Shown here: one piece after another, positions 1-8,374 of the stretch | How positions within the stretch are numbered: the stretch's first letter is position 1 | Layout of the letters: every line of letters begins with the position of its first letter | Assembly: GCA_003507395.1 (NCBI GenBank) | Contig: DNVW01000016.1 | Coordinates: forward strand, 115,936-160,937 | From: Clostridiales bacterium | Lineage (GTDB): Bacteria; Bacillota; Clostridia; TANB77; CAG-508 | Direction: 5' to 3' | Length of the DNA: 45,002 nucleotides | Notes under the pieces: model-generated | What the model was told of the DNA's origin: nothing | Databases searched by the model: none | Seen by the model: only the letters and a program-made list of their open reading frames with translations | Position numbers and translations under genes: made by a program

Positions 1-138
1 TGACAATAATCTGACACTGATAAAACCCCCTCAACAGAATGTCGAAAAATGTAAGCAAAGCTCTAAATAAGGAGGGCGATTTTTCTTGCTTATTGACATA
101 TGCAATGATAAAATCAAAAATGATAAAGGAGGGATTAC

Positions 139-1571
139 ATGCAACAACAAATATATGAAATACAAAAAATAATTGAAAAAGGCGAAATTATTCCATGGTC
201 AATAGTTACAGTTATTACAGCAATAGTTATTGCTTTAACTAATACTTTAATATATGTTAAGCTTTTTAATGTAAAAATAAAAGGTAAAAAAGATATAATA
301 AAAGTAACAGCGATAGAAACAATTTTTAAATGTATATATTCTACAATTTTACCAATTTATATGTATAGAATAGCATGTGTAATAACAGAAACTATAATAT
401 ATGAATTATATTTTAATGAAAAAGTAGAAAAGAATATATTAGGAGCAGTAACAAACTCAATTATCGTCATTTTTACTGAAGCAGTATTTTCTAAATTTTT
501 ATGTATGTTATTTGATGGAATAGAACTGTATACCGATGGAATATATAATTACAAATATAAATTTGATTTATTAATACTTGTAGCAGCATGTAGATTTTTA
601 ATCTACTATATAATAAATAAAAGAGAGATAAAAGTAAAAATAAGAGATGACTTAAATATTAAAGAAAAAGGAACATTAATAGCAATATCTATTATAGGAG
701 AAACGGTTATTTTCTTTAACTTTATAGAAATGACAATATTTATTTCAGATTTCCCATACGAAATTTTTATAACAGATATTATGGCATTGATTATTTACTT
801 TTATATAAGCATAAGTAATTTCTCAAAGATGGTAAAATTAGAAAAACAAGCAACAAGAATTCATAATCTAGAAGTATATAATAAAACTTTATCAATTATG
901 TATGATAGTATAAGAGGATTTAAACATGATTATGCTAATATGTTGCAAGCACTATCTGGTTATGTAGCAACGGAAAATATAGAGCAAATAAAAAAATATG
1001 TGAAGAAATGTTGCAGGAGTGTAGAGAAATAAATGAAATGGGAATATTAGACCCTAAAATAATAAATGAGCCTGGAGTTTATAGTATTTTAACAACCAAA
1101 TATTATCTAGCTAAAGAAAAGAATATAAAAATGAGTATTGAAGTTATGATAGACTTGAAAAAACTAGAAATAACTAGTTATGAACTATGTAAAATGCTTG
1201 CAATATTATTAGATAATGCAATAGAAGCGGCAAAAGAAACTGAAGAAAAAATTATTAATGTGAGAATGCTAAAAGATTATTCGACTAATAGAGATTTAAT
1301 TATAATAGAGAATAGCTATACCAATTTTGATGTCGATATAAATAAAATATTTGAAAAGGGGTATACAACCAAAAAAGAGAATAATAATGAACACGGTTTA
1401 GGACTATGGACTATAAGAAAAATATTAAGCAAAAGCAAAAATTTAAACTTGTATACTACAAAGGGAGACATGTTTTGCCAACAATTAGAAATTTATAACA
1501 ATAATGTCGAAGAAAAAAATATTATAAAACAAGAAGAAATATTATGCACTAACTGTGCTATTCAAGACTAA
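139..1571 (+). pseudogene. AgrC-like GHKL sensor histidine kinase, frameshifted
   Basis: Two overlapping frames together encode one receptor kinase of the type that senses secreted peptides. The first (139-1032) has about six hydrophobic segments in its first 200 residues, then a dimerisation helix with the phosphoacceptor box FKHDY (His near residue 263). The second (1008-1571) carries the ATP-binding part: an N box with LLDNAIEAAKE and a G box with HGLGLWTI. Neither half works alone. The reading frame is lost around 990-1008, where A7 at 990-996 is followed by GTGAAGAAATG; one extra A, or one extra G in GTGGAAGAAATG, would restore a protein of about 477 residues. The start has an AGGAGG site ending about 8 nt before ATG 139. 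No agrB, agrD or response regulator is visible, because the window begins here. A TGTCGAA heptamer (40-46) lies upstream. The family is clear; whether the break is real is not. Confidence 0.8.
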
Positions 1572-1605
1572 TAATTAATATACTGCTAAAACCTAGGAAA
1601 AGGTA

Positions 1606-1634
1606 TTGAAAAAATAAACAACATATAATAAAAT
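1606..1634 (+). promoter_or_regulatory. Putative sigma-A promoter for dut
   Basis: TTGAAA (1606-1611), a 17-bp spacer and TAAAAT (1629-1634) lie 33 bp before the dut start. The match is moderate and this AT-rich background yields chance hits. Confidence 0.45.
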
Positions 1635-1666
1635 AAAAAATAAACAACAATATTAGGAGGAATAGT

Positions 1667-2128
1667 ATGGAAAAAATAAGAGGTTTTGAAGTGGCAAAAG
1701 GATTTGAAAATGAGAGTATAAACTTACCAGAAAGGAAAACAAAATATTCGGCAGGTTATGATGTAGAAGCAGCAGAGGATTGCGTTATACCAGCATTTAA
1801 ATTAGGACAAGTACCAACACTTGTAAAAACAGGATTAAAAGCATATATGCCAGAGGATGAATATTTAATGCTTTGTAATAGAAGCTCAAATCCAAAGAAA
1901 AAAGGTTTAGTCATGGCAAACAGTATAGGAATTATAGATAGTGATTATTACGAAAATCCAGATAATGATGGACATTTTATGTTTGCATTTTTTAATATAA
2001 AAGCAGAAGATATAGAAATAAAAAAAGGTGATGTAATAGGACAAGCAATATTCCAAAAGTATTTAACAGTAGACAATGATAAGGCAGAAGGAGAAAGAGT
2101 TGGAGGTTTTGGTTCAACAAGTAAATAA
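1667..2128 (+). CDS. dut: dUTP diphosphatase (trimeric dUTPase)
   Basis: Hydrolyses dUTP to dUMP and pyrophosphate, keeping uracil out of DNA and feeding thymidylate synthesis; cytosolic. All five motifs of the trimeric dUTPase family are seen in order: SAGYDVEAAED (about residue 28), NRSSNPKKKGL (about 71), ANSIGIIDSDYYEN (about 84, with the catalytic Asp and Tyr), KKGDVIGQAIFQKY (about 119) and the glycine-rich C-terminal arm ERVGGFGSTSK. The length, 153 residues, is normal to slightly long. ATG 1667 follows TTAGGAGG with a 6-nt gap. The gene appears to be its own unit: its terminator hairpin starts 19 bp after the stop and already contains the -35 box of the next gene. Confidence 0.95.
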   Translation: MEKIRGFEVAKGFENESINLPERKTKYSAGYDVEAAEDCVIPAFKLGQVPTLVKTGLKAYMPEDEYLMLCNRSSNPKKKGLVMANSIGIIDSDYYENPDNDGHFMFAFFNIKAEDIEIKKGDVIGQAIFQKYLTVDNDKAEGERVGGFGSTSK

Positions 2129-2146
2129 AAAATTGACAAAAAATTA

Positions 2147-2177
2147 ATGGTAAAAGTTTTGACTTTTACCATTTTTT
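2147..2177 (+). terminator. Rho-independent terminator after dut
   Basis: Perfect stem AATGGTAAAAGT / ACTTTTACCATT with a TTTG loop, followed by a T run. Its loop and 3' arm contain TTGACT, the -35 box of the carD promoter. Confidence 0.8.
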
Positions 2178-2187
2178 GTAGTATAAT
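2159..2187 (+). promoter_or_regulatory. Sigma-A promoter for the CarD-like gene
   Basis: TTGACT (2159-2164), exactly 17 bp, then perfect TATAAT (2182-2187). The -35 box lies inside the preceding terminator hairpin. The expected start is near 2194, giving a leader of about 55 nt. Confidence 0.8.
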
Positions 2188-2248
2188 AGTATTGTAGTTC
2201 AATAAGAGACTTGAAATCCTTTATTAACTCAAGAAAGGAGTGACTTAC

Positions 2249-2830
2249 ATGTTTAATGTGGGCGATAAAATAGTATATCCTATGCATGGCGCTGGAAGAA
2301 TTGATGCAATAGAGGAAAAAAATATATTAGGTGAAAACCAGTCATATTACATATTAAAAATGCCTGGAGAAGTTAAAGTAATGGTACCAGTAGATAAAGC
2401 AGAGCAAATAGGTGTTAGAAGTGTTATAGATAAAGAAGAAGCAGTAAAAGTAATGGCAGTTTTAGAGGAAAACGAAACTGAGATGTCAGACAAATGGAAC
2501 AAAAGATATAGGGATAATATGGACAAAATGAAAAGTGGAGACATATATGAAGTAGCAGATGTTGTTAGAAATTTAAGTTTTAAACAAAAAGAAAAAGGAC
2601 TATCAACAGGCGAAAAGAAAATGTTAAGTAATGCAAAGCAAATATTGGTTAGTGAATTAGTAGTAGCAGAGCATGCATCACAAGACGAAATAGAAAATTT
2701 AGTAAATAGCAAAATAGAATTATCATTTGAAGAAAATAAATTACCACAGGATGAAGGCATAGATTTAAACAAAAACTTTGTTAACAAATTTATACCTTTT
2801 GAAGATACTGGAACTTCAGAAAATTTATAA
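2249..2830 (+). CDS. CarD-family transcriptional regulator
   Basis: The N-terminus MFNVGDKIVYPMHGAGRI is the start of the CarD/CdnL/TRCF RNA-polymerase-interacting domain, a Tudor-like beta barrel that binds the beta subunit. The rest of the 193 residues is mostly helical and matches the CarD C-terminal DNA-binding helices (for example DVVRNLSFKQKEKGLSTGEKKML, residues about 106-128, is the conserved segment). In this family the protein stabilises open complexes at housekeeping and rRNA promoters. An earlier in-frame GTG (2240) overlaps the Shine-Dalgarno AAAGGAG (2234-2240), so ATG 2249, 8 nt after it, is the better start. It has its own promoter and terminator. It sits directly before dnaG-rpoD, so two RNA-polymerase partners are neighbours. 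Confidence 0.9.
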   Translation: MFNVGDKIVYPMHGAGRIDAIEEKNILGENQSYYILKMPGEVKVMVPVDKAEQIGVRSVIDKEEAVKVMAVLEENETEMSDKWNKRYRDNMDKMKSGDIYEVADVVRNLSFKQKEKGLSTGEKKMLSNAKQILVSELVVAEHASQDEIENLVNSKIELSFEENKLPQDEGIDLNKNFVNKFIPFEDTGTSENL

Positions 2831-2838
2831 AAGATAAT

Positions 2839-2868
2839 AAAAAAAAGACGACAAGCTCGTCTTTTTTT
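2839..2868 (+). terminator. Rho-independent terminator after carD-like gene
   Basis: Stem AAAAAAAGACGA / TCGTCTTTTTTT with loop CAAGC, directly after the stop at 2830. Confidence 0.85.
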
Positions 2869-2882
2869 GCAGTAAAAAAGGA

Positions 2883-2911
2883 TTTACACATTTTATGTCG
2901 AATAATATAAT
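2883..2911 (+). promoter_or_regulatory. Sigma-A promoter for dnaG-rpoD
   Basis: TTTACA (2883-2888), 17 bp, perfect TATAAT (2906-2911). The spacer contains a TGTCGAA heptamer (see the separate entry). The start codon of dnaG is only 18 bp beyond the -10 box, so the leader is very short. Confidence 0.75.
2895..2904 (+). promoter_or_regulatory. Possible Spo0A box inside the dnaG-rpoD promoter
   Basis: ATGTCGAATA contains the TGNCGAA core bound by Spo0A and lies between the -35 and -10 boxes, a position that would favour repression. The same 10-mer occurs upstream of spoIIAA (39211-39220). The 7-mer also occurs in coding DNA here (for example in the kinase, radA and valS), so chance is not excluded. 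Confidence 0.4.
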
Positions 2912-2929
2912 AAGAAAGGTAAGAAAAAA

Positions 2930-4708
2930 TTGGTACGTTATAGTGAAGAATTAATTGATGAAATTAAAAACAGTAATGACATAGTAGATGTAATATCACA
3001 ATACGTAATATTAAAAAGGAGTGGTAGAAATTTCTTTGGATTGTGTCCTTTTCATAAAGAAAAATCACCTTCTTTTTCTGTATCACCAGATAAACAGATA
3101 TTTCACTGCTTTGGTTGTGGTGCAGGAGGAAATGTTATTCACTTTGTTAGCAAAATAGAAAATGCCGATTTTAAAGAAGCCATATCCATATTAGCTAATA
3201 GAGCGGGAATAGAGCTACCAACATTGAATAATTATGAAGATAATAAAACTGCTATGTTAAAAACTAAAGTGTACGAAATAAACCAAATAGCAGCAGAATT
3301 CTATCACCATAATCTATATAGACCAACTTCAAAAACAGCACAAGAATATATAAAAAAAAGAAAGTTGGATAATAAAACACTAAAATCTTTCTTAATAGGA
3401 TATTCGGGAAATTATGACGAGCTATATAAAATATTAAAACAAAAGGGATATAAAGAAGAGGAAATACTAGCATCTAGCCTAGTAAATAAAACTGATGATG
3501 GAAAATATATAGATAGATTTAGAAAAAGAGTAATGTTTCCAATTCAAGATATTAGAAATAAAGTAATAGCTTTTGGAGGAAGAGTATTAGATGATAGTAA
3601 ACCAAAATATATAAATTCTCCAGAAAATATAGTATATAGCAAAGGGAGACATCTTTTTGGATTAAATGTTGCAAAAAAAAGTGATTTAAAAAACATTATA
3701 ATAGTTGAAGGCTATATGGATGCAATATCTTTATATCAAAGAGGGATAACAAATGTAGTTGCATCACTTGGAACAGCACTAACAGAAGCACAAGGTAGAT
3801 TATTACGAAGATATAGTGAAAGAGTAACAATTGGTTATGATTCAGATGGAGCTGGACAAGCAGCTACATTAAGAGGATTAGAAATTTTACAAAACATTGG
3901 ATGTGATGTTAGAATATTACAAATATCTGGAGCAAAAGACCCAGATGAATATGTAATAAAATATGGACCAGAAAGATTTTTAAAATGTGTTGAGCAAGCA
4001 ATATCACTTGTAGAATTTAAAGTAAAAATGCTAAAGCAAAACCTTAATTTAGAAAACATAAATGATAAAATTAAATTTTTAAATGAAGTTGCTAAAATAT
4101 TGGCAAATGTAACAAATAGTATAGAAAGAGAATTATATATTGAGAAAATAGCAGCAGAATATAAAGTATCAAAAGAGTCTATATATGGAGAAGTAAATAA
4201 ATTAATATATGCAAAAAATACAGGTGAAAAAATTTTGGAAAAACCAATAATAAAGAAAGAAGTAAAAAAAGAAAAGCCAAAAATAGATGAAGCAATAGTT
4301 AAGAGAGAAAATTTAATAATTTATTTACTAATAAATTATCCACAAGAAAGTTACAGCAAAATAAAAAATATAGTATTAGAACAAGACATAAAGCTAGAAG
4401 CAAACCAAAAGATATTTAAAAAAATGTATGAAGAAATAGAAAAAGGAAATATTAATATTGATATATTAAATTGCTTTGAAGAAGAAGATATAATAAATCA
4501 TATTTCAGCAATAATGTCATATGACTTTGAAATATCAGACTTAAATAAATGTATAGAAGATATAGCTAATACATATGAAAAGGAAAAATTGATAAATAGA
4601 AGACAAGAAATATTAGAGAGTCTAAAAAATGCACAAAATTTATCTTCAGAAGAATTGAGTAATTTGGAAGATGAATTAAGTAATATAGTTATTAAATTAA
4701 AAAAATAG
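2930..4708 (+). CDS. dnaG: DNA primase DnaG
   Basis: Makes RNA primers for lagging-strand synthesis at the replication fork, working with the DnaB helicase. The zinc-binding domain has C39-P-F-H42 and C60-F-G-C63 (CHC2 type). The catalytic TOPRIM core has VEGYMDA (about residue 261) and the metal-binding DSDGAGQAA (about 303). The C-terminal helicase-binding region follows. The 592 residues are typical. The start is TTG 2930, with AAGAAAGG 9-14 nt before it; no ATG in this frame lies close enough upstream. It is followed 38 bp later by rpoD, the classical macromolecular-synthesis gene pair without rpsU. Transcription comes from the promoter at 2883-2911. Confidence 0.97.
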   Translation: MVRYSEELIDEIKNSNDIVDVISQYVILKRSGRNFFGLCPFHKEKSPSFSVSPDKQIFHCFGCGAGGNVIHFVSKIENADFKEAISILANRAGIELPTLNNYEDNKTAMLKTKVYEINQIAAEFYHHNLYRPTSKTAQEYIKKRKLDNKTLKSFLIGYSGNYDELYKILKQKGYKEEEILASSLVNKTDDGKYIDRFRKRVMFPIQDIRNKVIAFGGRVLDDSKPKYINSPENIVYSKGRHLFGLNVAKKSDLKNIIIVEGYMDAISLYQRGITNVVASLGTALTEAQGRLLRRYSERVTIGYDSDGAGQAATLRGLEILQNIGCDVRILQISGAKDPDEYVIKYGPERFLKCVEQAISLVEFKVKMLKQNLNLENINDKIKFLNEVAKILANVTNSIERELYIEKIAAEYKVSKESIYGEVNKLIYAKNTGEKILEKPIIKKEVKKEKPKIDEAIVKRENLIIYLLINYPQESYSKIKNIVLEQDIKLEANQKIFKKMYEEIEKGNINIDILNCFEEEDIINHISAIMSYDFEISDLNKCIEDIANTYEKEKLINRRQEILESLKNAQNLSSEELSNLEDELSNIVIKLKK

Positions 4709-4746
4709 CAATAAAAGGTGAAACCTTAGAAAGGGAGATAGTAAAA

Positions 4747-5865
4747 ATGGAAGAAAATAATATAGAGCAAAATAAAGAAACTGTAGATGAAAAAGCAAAA
4801 AAGAAAGCATTAGATATAGTAGAAAAAGCTAGAGAAAAGGGAAAAATTACTTATTCTGAACTTGCAACAGAATTAGATGACACAAATCCAGAAAATATAG
4901 ATAAAGTATTTGATGCATTTGAAGATTTAGGAATAGACATTTTAAAAGATGATGCAGAAGAACCAGATTTTGAGGATTTACAAGAAGTAGAAGAGGTAAA
5001 AGTAGAAGATATAGATTTAAGTAATATGGAAGGGATTAGTGTAGATGATCCTGTTAGAATGTACTTAAGAGAGATAGGAAAAATACCACTATTATCATAT
5101 GATGAAGAAATAGAATTAGCTAAAAAAGTATTAGAAGGTGACGAAGATGCTAAAAAGAGATTGGCTGAATGCAACCTTAGGTTAGTAGTTAGTATAGCAA
5201 AAAAATATGTAGGTAGAGGTATGTTATTTTTAGACTTAATCCAAGAAGGAAATATGGGCTTAATTAAAGCGGTAGAGAAGTTCGATTATAGAAAAGGATA
5301 TAAATTTAGTACTTATGCAACATGGTGGATAAGACAAGCTATTACAAGAGCAATAGCAGACCAAGCTAGAACAATAAGAATACCAGTCCATATGGTAGAA
5401 ACTATTAATAAATTAATAAGGACATCAAGACATTTATTACAACAAATGGGACGTGAGCCAACCCCAGAAGAGATTGCAGCAGAAATGGAATTGCCAGTTG
5501 AAAAAGTAATGGAAATACAAAAAATAGCACAAGATCCAGTGTCTTTAGAGACTCCAATAGGAGAAGAAGATGACAGCCATTTAGGAGATTTCATACAAGA
5601 TGATGATAGCCCAGCACCACAAGATTCAGCAGCATATACACTTTTAAAAGAACAATTGGCAGAAGTAATGGGAACATTAACCCCAAGAGAAGAAAAGGTA
5701 TTAAGATTAAGATTTGGACTAGAAGACGGAAAAGCAAGAACATTGGAAGAAGTAGGAAAAGAATTTATGGTTACCCGTGAAAGAATTAGACAAATAGAAG
5801 CAAAAGCTTTAAGAAAATTAAGACATCCAAGTAGAAGCAAAAAACTTAAAGATTATATGAATTAA
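4747..5865 (+). CDS. rpoD: RNA polymerase primary sigma factor (sigma-A)
   Basis: Directs RNA polymerase to housekeeping promoters. The 372-residue protein has region 1.1 (acidic, residues about 15-90), region 1.2 (DPVRMYLREIGKIPLL), region 2 with the core-binding DLIQEGNMGLIKAVEKF and the -10-reading helix FSTYATWWIRQAITRA, region 3, and the region 4 helix-turn-helix VTRERIRQIEAKALRKL that reads the -35 box. The length matches Firmicute SigA. ATG 4747 follows AAAGGGAG. It is transcribed with dnaG. The promoters proposed in this window (TTGACA-like, 17 bp, TATAAT-like) fit this factor. Confidence 0.98.
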   Translation: MEENNIEQNKETVDEKAKKKALDIVEKAREKGKITYSELATELDDTNPENIDKVFDAFEDLGIDILKDDAEEPDFEDLQEVEEVKVEDIDLSNMEGISVDDPVRMYLREIGKIPLLSYDEEIELAKKVLEGDEDAKKRLAECNLRLVVSIAKKYVGRGMLFLDLIQEGNMGLIKAVEKFDYRKGYKFSTYATWWIRQAITRAIADQARTIRIPVHMVETINKLIRTSRHLLQQMGREPTPEEIAAEMELPVEKVMEIQKIAQDPVSLETPIGEEDDSHLGDFIQDDDSPAPQDSAAYTLLKEQLAEVMGTLTPREEKVLRLRFGLEDGKARTLEEVGKEFMVTRERIRQIEAKALRKLRHPSRSKKLKDYMN

Positions 5866-5875
5866 GCCTCAAACC

Positions 5876-5904
5876 TTGACATTATTCACATAATATGGTA
5901 AACT
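5876..5904 (+). promoter_or_regulatory. Sigma-A promoter with extended -10
   Basis: Perfect TTGACA (5876-5881), 17 bp, TAAACT (5899-5904) preceded by TGG. It drives the small gene at 5971, with a leader of about 60 nt. Confidence 0.7.
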
Positions 5905-5933
5905 ATATATAGTAATGTGTAAACAACATGAAT

Positions 5934-5970
5934 GGAGGTGAATTTTCTTAAAGAAATTTAAGAAATAAAT
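5934..5970 (+). promoter_or_regulatory. Split ribosome binding site: Shine-Dalgarno, hairpin, ATG
   Basis: GGAGGTG (5934-5940) is 30 nt from ATG 5971, too far for normal initiation. Between them lies a perfect 8-bp inverted repeat, TTCTTAAA / TTTAAGAA, closed by a GAAA tetraloop (5945-5964). Folding it leaves an effective gap of about 10 nt. An alternative is a 9-codon reading frame beginning at ATG 5932 and ending at 5961. Confidence 0.5.
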
Positions 5971-6252
5971 ATGGGATTTTGGAAAAATTTTTGGGAAATG
6001 TTAGGACCAGATACTAATGGCGAAAGCGGATCTGGCGAAAATAAATATAAATATATAGCAGATGAAAAAACAGCAAAAGCATTAGAAGAAAGCGATGAAA
6101 GAGTTAAAATAATAGAGGAAAAAGTATCATCAGCCAGACCAGATACTTTTAGAGGTGCGATGAAAGCACAAGCAGATGCAAGAAGAAAGGCTATAGCAGA
6201 GATAGAAAAAAAAGACAATCATAAGGTACTAGATAAAGGAAGAGAAGAATAA
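5971..6252 (+). CDS. Small hydrophilic protein of unknown function
   Basis: A 93-residue, highly charged protein with no membrane segment. It starts MGFWKNFWEMLGPD, then has a short Gly/Ser-rich stretch and a largely helical, Glu/Lys-rich body (residues about 30-90) that could form a coiled coil. I do not recognise the family. The in-frame stop TAA at 5959-5961 limits the start to ATG 5971; there is no ordinary ribosome site next to it (see the split-site entry). It has its own promoter (5876-5904) and terminator (6274-6309), so it is monocistronic between rpoD and mreB. Codon use and composition resemble its neighbours. Confidence 0.7.
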   Translation: MGFWKNFWEMLGPDTNGESGSGENKYKYIADEKTAKALEESDERVKIIEEKVSSARPDTFRGAMKAQADARRKAIAEIEKKDNHKVLDKGREE

Positions 6253-6273
6253 TTTTTAAAATTAGGTAACTGT

Positions 6274-6309
6274 AACTGTTGACAATATAAAAATTGTCAG
6301 CAGTTTTTT
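6274..6309 (+). terminator. Rho-independent terminator
   Basis: Stem AACTGTTGACAAT / ATTGTCAGCAGTT (one G-T wobble), then T6. It ends the small-gene transcript. Confidence 0.85.
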
Positions 6310-6358
6310 GTATAGGAAACATCAAAATAAAATTTTCTTATAAAACTAAAAAAAATAA

Positions 6359-6387
6359 TTGAAATATATAAATATATGTAATATAAT
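6359..6387 (+). promoter_or_regulatory. Sigma-A promoter for mreB
   Basis: TTGAAA (6359-6364), 17 bp, perfect TATAAT (6382-6387), 60 bp before the start codon. Confidence 0.7.
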
Positions 6388-6446
6388 TGTAACATAATCG
6401 TAATAATATTATTATTTAAAAGATATTATTGAAAGGAAAGATGCAA

Positions 6447-7448
6447 ATGTTTAAATGGGGGCAAGATATAGGAATAGATTTAGGAACAGCTACAGTTATA
6501 GCCTATGTAAAAGGAAAAGGGATAGTATTAAGAGAGCCATCTGTTGTTGCAGTGGACAATAATACAGGAAATGTTTTAGCTGTGGGTAAAGAGGCAAGAA
6601 AAATGTTAGGTAGAACGCCAGGAAATATTGTAGCAACAAGACCTCTAAGAGAAGGGGTTATATCTAATTATACAGTAACAGAAAAAATGCTTAAATATTT
6701 TATAAATAGAGTTTGCGGAAAATTTGTATTTGCTCCAAGGATAATGATATGTATTCCATCACAAGTAACAGAGGTAGAAAAAAAGGCTGTTATAGATGCA
6801 GCTTCACAAGCAGGAGCAAGAAGAGTATATTTAATAGAAGAACCAATTGCAGCAGCAATTGGTGCCGGAATAGATATATCAAAACCATGTGGAAATATGG
6901 TAGTTGATATAGGAGGAGGAACAACAGATATAGCTGTAATTTCATTAGGTGGCTCTGTTGTAAGTGAATCTCTAAAAGTAGCTGGAGATAAATTTGATGA
7001 GGCAATAGTAAAATATATAAAGAAAAGACATAATGTAATGATAGGAGAACGAACAGCAGAAGAATTAAAAATAAATATAGGATGTGTATATCCAAAAATA
7101 CAAGATATGGATATGGATATAAGAGGGAGAGACTTAATAACTGGATTGCCAAAAACAATTACAGTACATTCAAGTGAAATGTTAGAAGCATTAATAGAGC
7201 CAGCAATGATGATTGTAGATAGTGTTCATTCAGTATTAGAAAAAACTCCTCCAGAACTTGCAGCAGATATTAGTGATAAAGGAATATACATGACAGGTGG
7301 AGGATGCCTAGTAGATGGTTTAGATAAACTTTTGCAAGAAAAAACCGGAATAAATGTTATGATAGCCCAAGATGCTGTGTCTTGTGTTGCGCTAGGAACA
7401 GGAAAAGCATTAGATAATTTAGATGCTCTAGACAGTAAAAAAAGATAA
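6447..7448 (+). CDS. mreB: Rod-shape determining actin homologue MreB/Mbl
   Basis: Bacterial actin that forms membrane-bound filaments guiding the cell-wall elongation machinery. The 333-residue product has the actin-fold nucleotide motifs: phosphate 1 DIGIDLGTATV (residues about 7-17), phosphate 2 VVDIGGGTTDIAVIS (about 158-172) and the adenosine region YMTGGGCLVDGLDKLL (about 282-297). The amphipathic start MFKWGQDIG is typical. In-frame TTG 6429 and ATG 6441 lie upstream, but the GAAAGGAAAG site (6431-6440) is best placed for ATG 6447. No mreC, mreD or minD follows, so this is an orphan locus; orphan position would also suit Mbl or MreBH, which cannot be told apart here. Confidence 0.9.
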   Translation: MFKWGQDIGIDLGTATVIAYVKGKGIVLREPSVVAVDNNTGNVLAVGKEARKMLGRTPGNIVATRPLREGVISNYTVTEKMLKYFINRVCGKFVFAPRIMICIPSQVTEVEKKAVIDAASQAGARRVYLIEEPIAAAIGAGIDISKPCGNMVVDIGGGTTDIAVISLGGSVVSESLKVAGDKFDEAIVKYIKKRHNVMIGERTAEELKINIGCVYPKIQDMDMDIRGRDLITGLPKTITVHSSEMLEALIEPAMMIVDSVHSVLEKTPPELAADISDKGIYMTGGGCLVDGLDKLLQEKTGINVMIAQDAVSCVALGTGKALDNLDALDSKKR

Positions 7449-7481
7449 AAAAGTGAATTTATTCAAATGGGAGGAAAATAA

Positions 7482-8373
7482 ATGGGACTAATTTTAGAAA
7501 ATGTTTCTAAAACTTTTGTGAGTAAAAAAGCAGTAGATGGAATTTCTTTTTCATTAAATAGGCCACAAGTTTTTGGACTTCTTGGAACTAATGGAGCAGG
7601 AAAGACAACTACAATTAGAATGTTACTGGGAATAATAAAAAAAGATAGTGGAGAAATAACATGGAATGGCAAAAAAGTAGATAGGAAATCTGTAAATTTT
7701 GGATATCTCCCAGAAGAAAGGGGAGTATATCCAAAAGTTAAAATATATGACCAACTAATGTATTTTGCAGAATTAAAAGGAATGAATAAACAAGAAGCTA
7801 ATAATGCAATACAAAATTGGGCAAAAAAATTAAAAGTTGAAGAATATATGGAAATGCCTGCCGAAAAATTATCAAAAGGAAATCAGCAAAAAATTCAATT
7901 TATGACAGCAATAATACACAACCCAGAATTAGTTGTTTTAGATGAACCATTTAGTGGACTAGACCCAGTAAATACAGAATTGCTAAAAAATATAATAATA
8001 GATTTAGTAAAAAGAGGAAAATATGTAATCATGTCAGCACACCAAATGGCAACAATTGAAGAATTCTGTACAGATATTTTAATATTAAATAAAGGCAAAA
8101 CAGTGTTACAAGGAAATCTAAGAGAAATTAAAGAGGGATATCCAGCAAACAGACTTCAAATAGAAGTTAATGAGAAAATAAATAAATATGTTGAAAAATT
8201 TGGACTTGAAATTGAAAATGAAAAAAACAATGATTATACAATAAAAATCAATAATGAGAAAAAAGCACATGAACTTTTGCAAGAATTAGTAAAAAAATGG
8301 AATAATAATTAATAAATTTGAAATAAAGAAACCAACATTAAATGATATTTTTATAGAAAAGGTAGGTGAATAA
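7482..8373 (+). CDS. natA: ABC transporter ATP-binding protein NatA-like, frameshifted near the 3' end
   Basis: Nucleotide-binding subunit of an ABC exporter of the NatAB (sodium/drug efflux) type. It shows Walker A GTNGAGKTT (residues 35-43), a signature LSKGNQQ (usual LSGGQ), Walker B LVVLDEPFSGLDP and the switch His in SAHQM. In the sequence as given, translation stops at 8312 (276 residues). The next frame continues VKNGIIINKFEIKKPTLNDIF up to TAA 8371-8373, which is the conserved NatA C-terminus. Removing one A from A7 (8291-8297) joins the two, giving about 296 residues and a stop one base before natB's ATG. That spacing supports the longer frame. ATG 7482 follows GGGAGG. The gene is co-transcribed with natB. 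Confidence 0.85.
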
Positions 8374-8374
8374 A

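Noticed and set aside
1504..1512. Further TGTCGAA heptamers (kinase, radA and valS coding regions) as Spo0A boxes
   Set aside because: They lie within genes far from promoters and are about as frequent as chance predicts.
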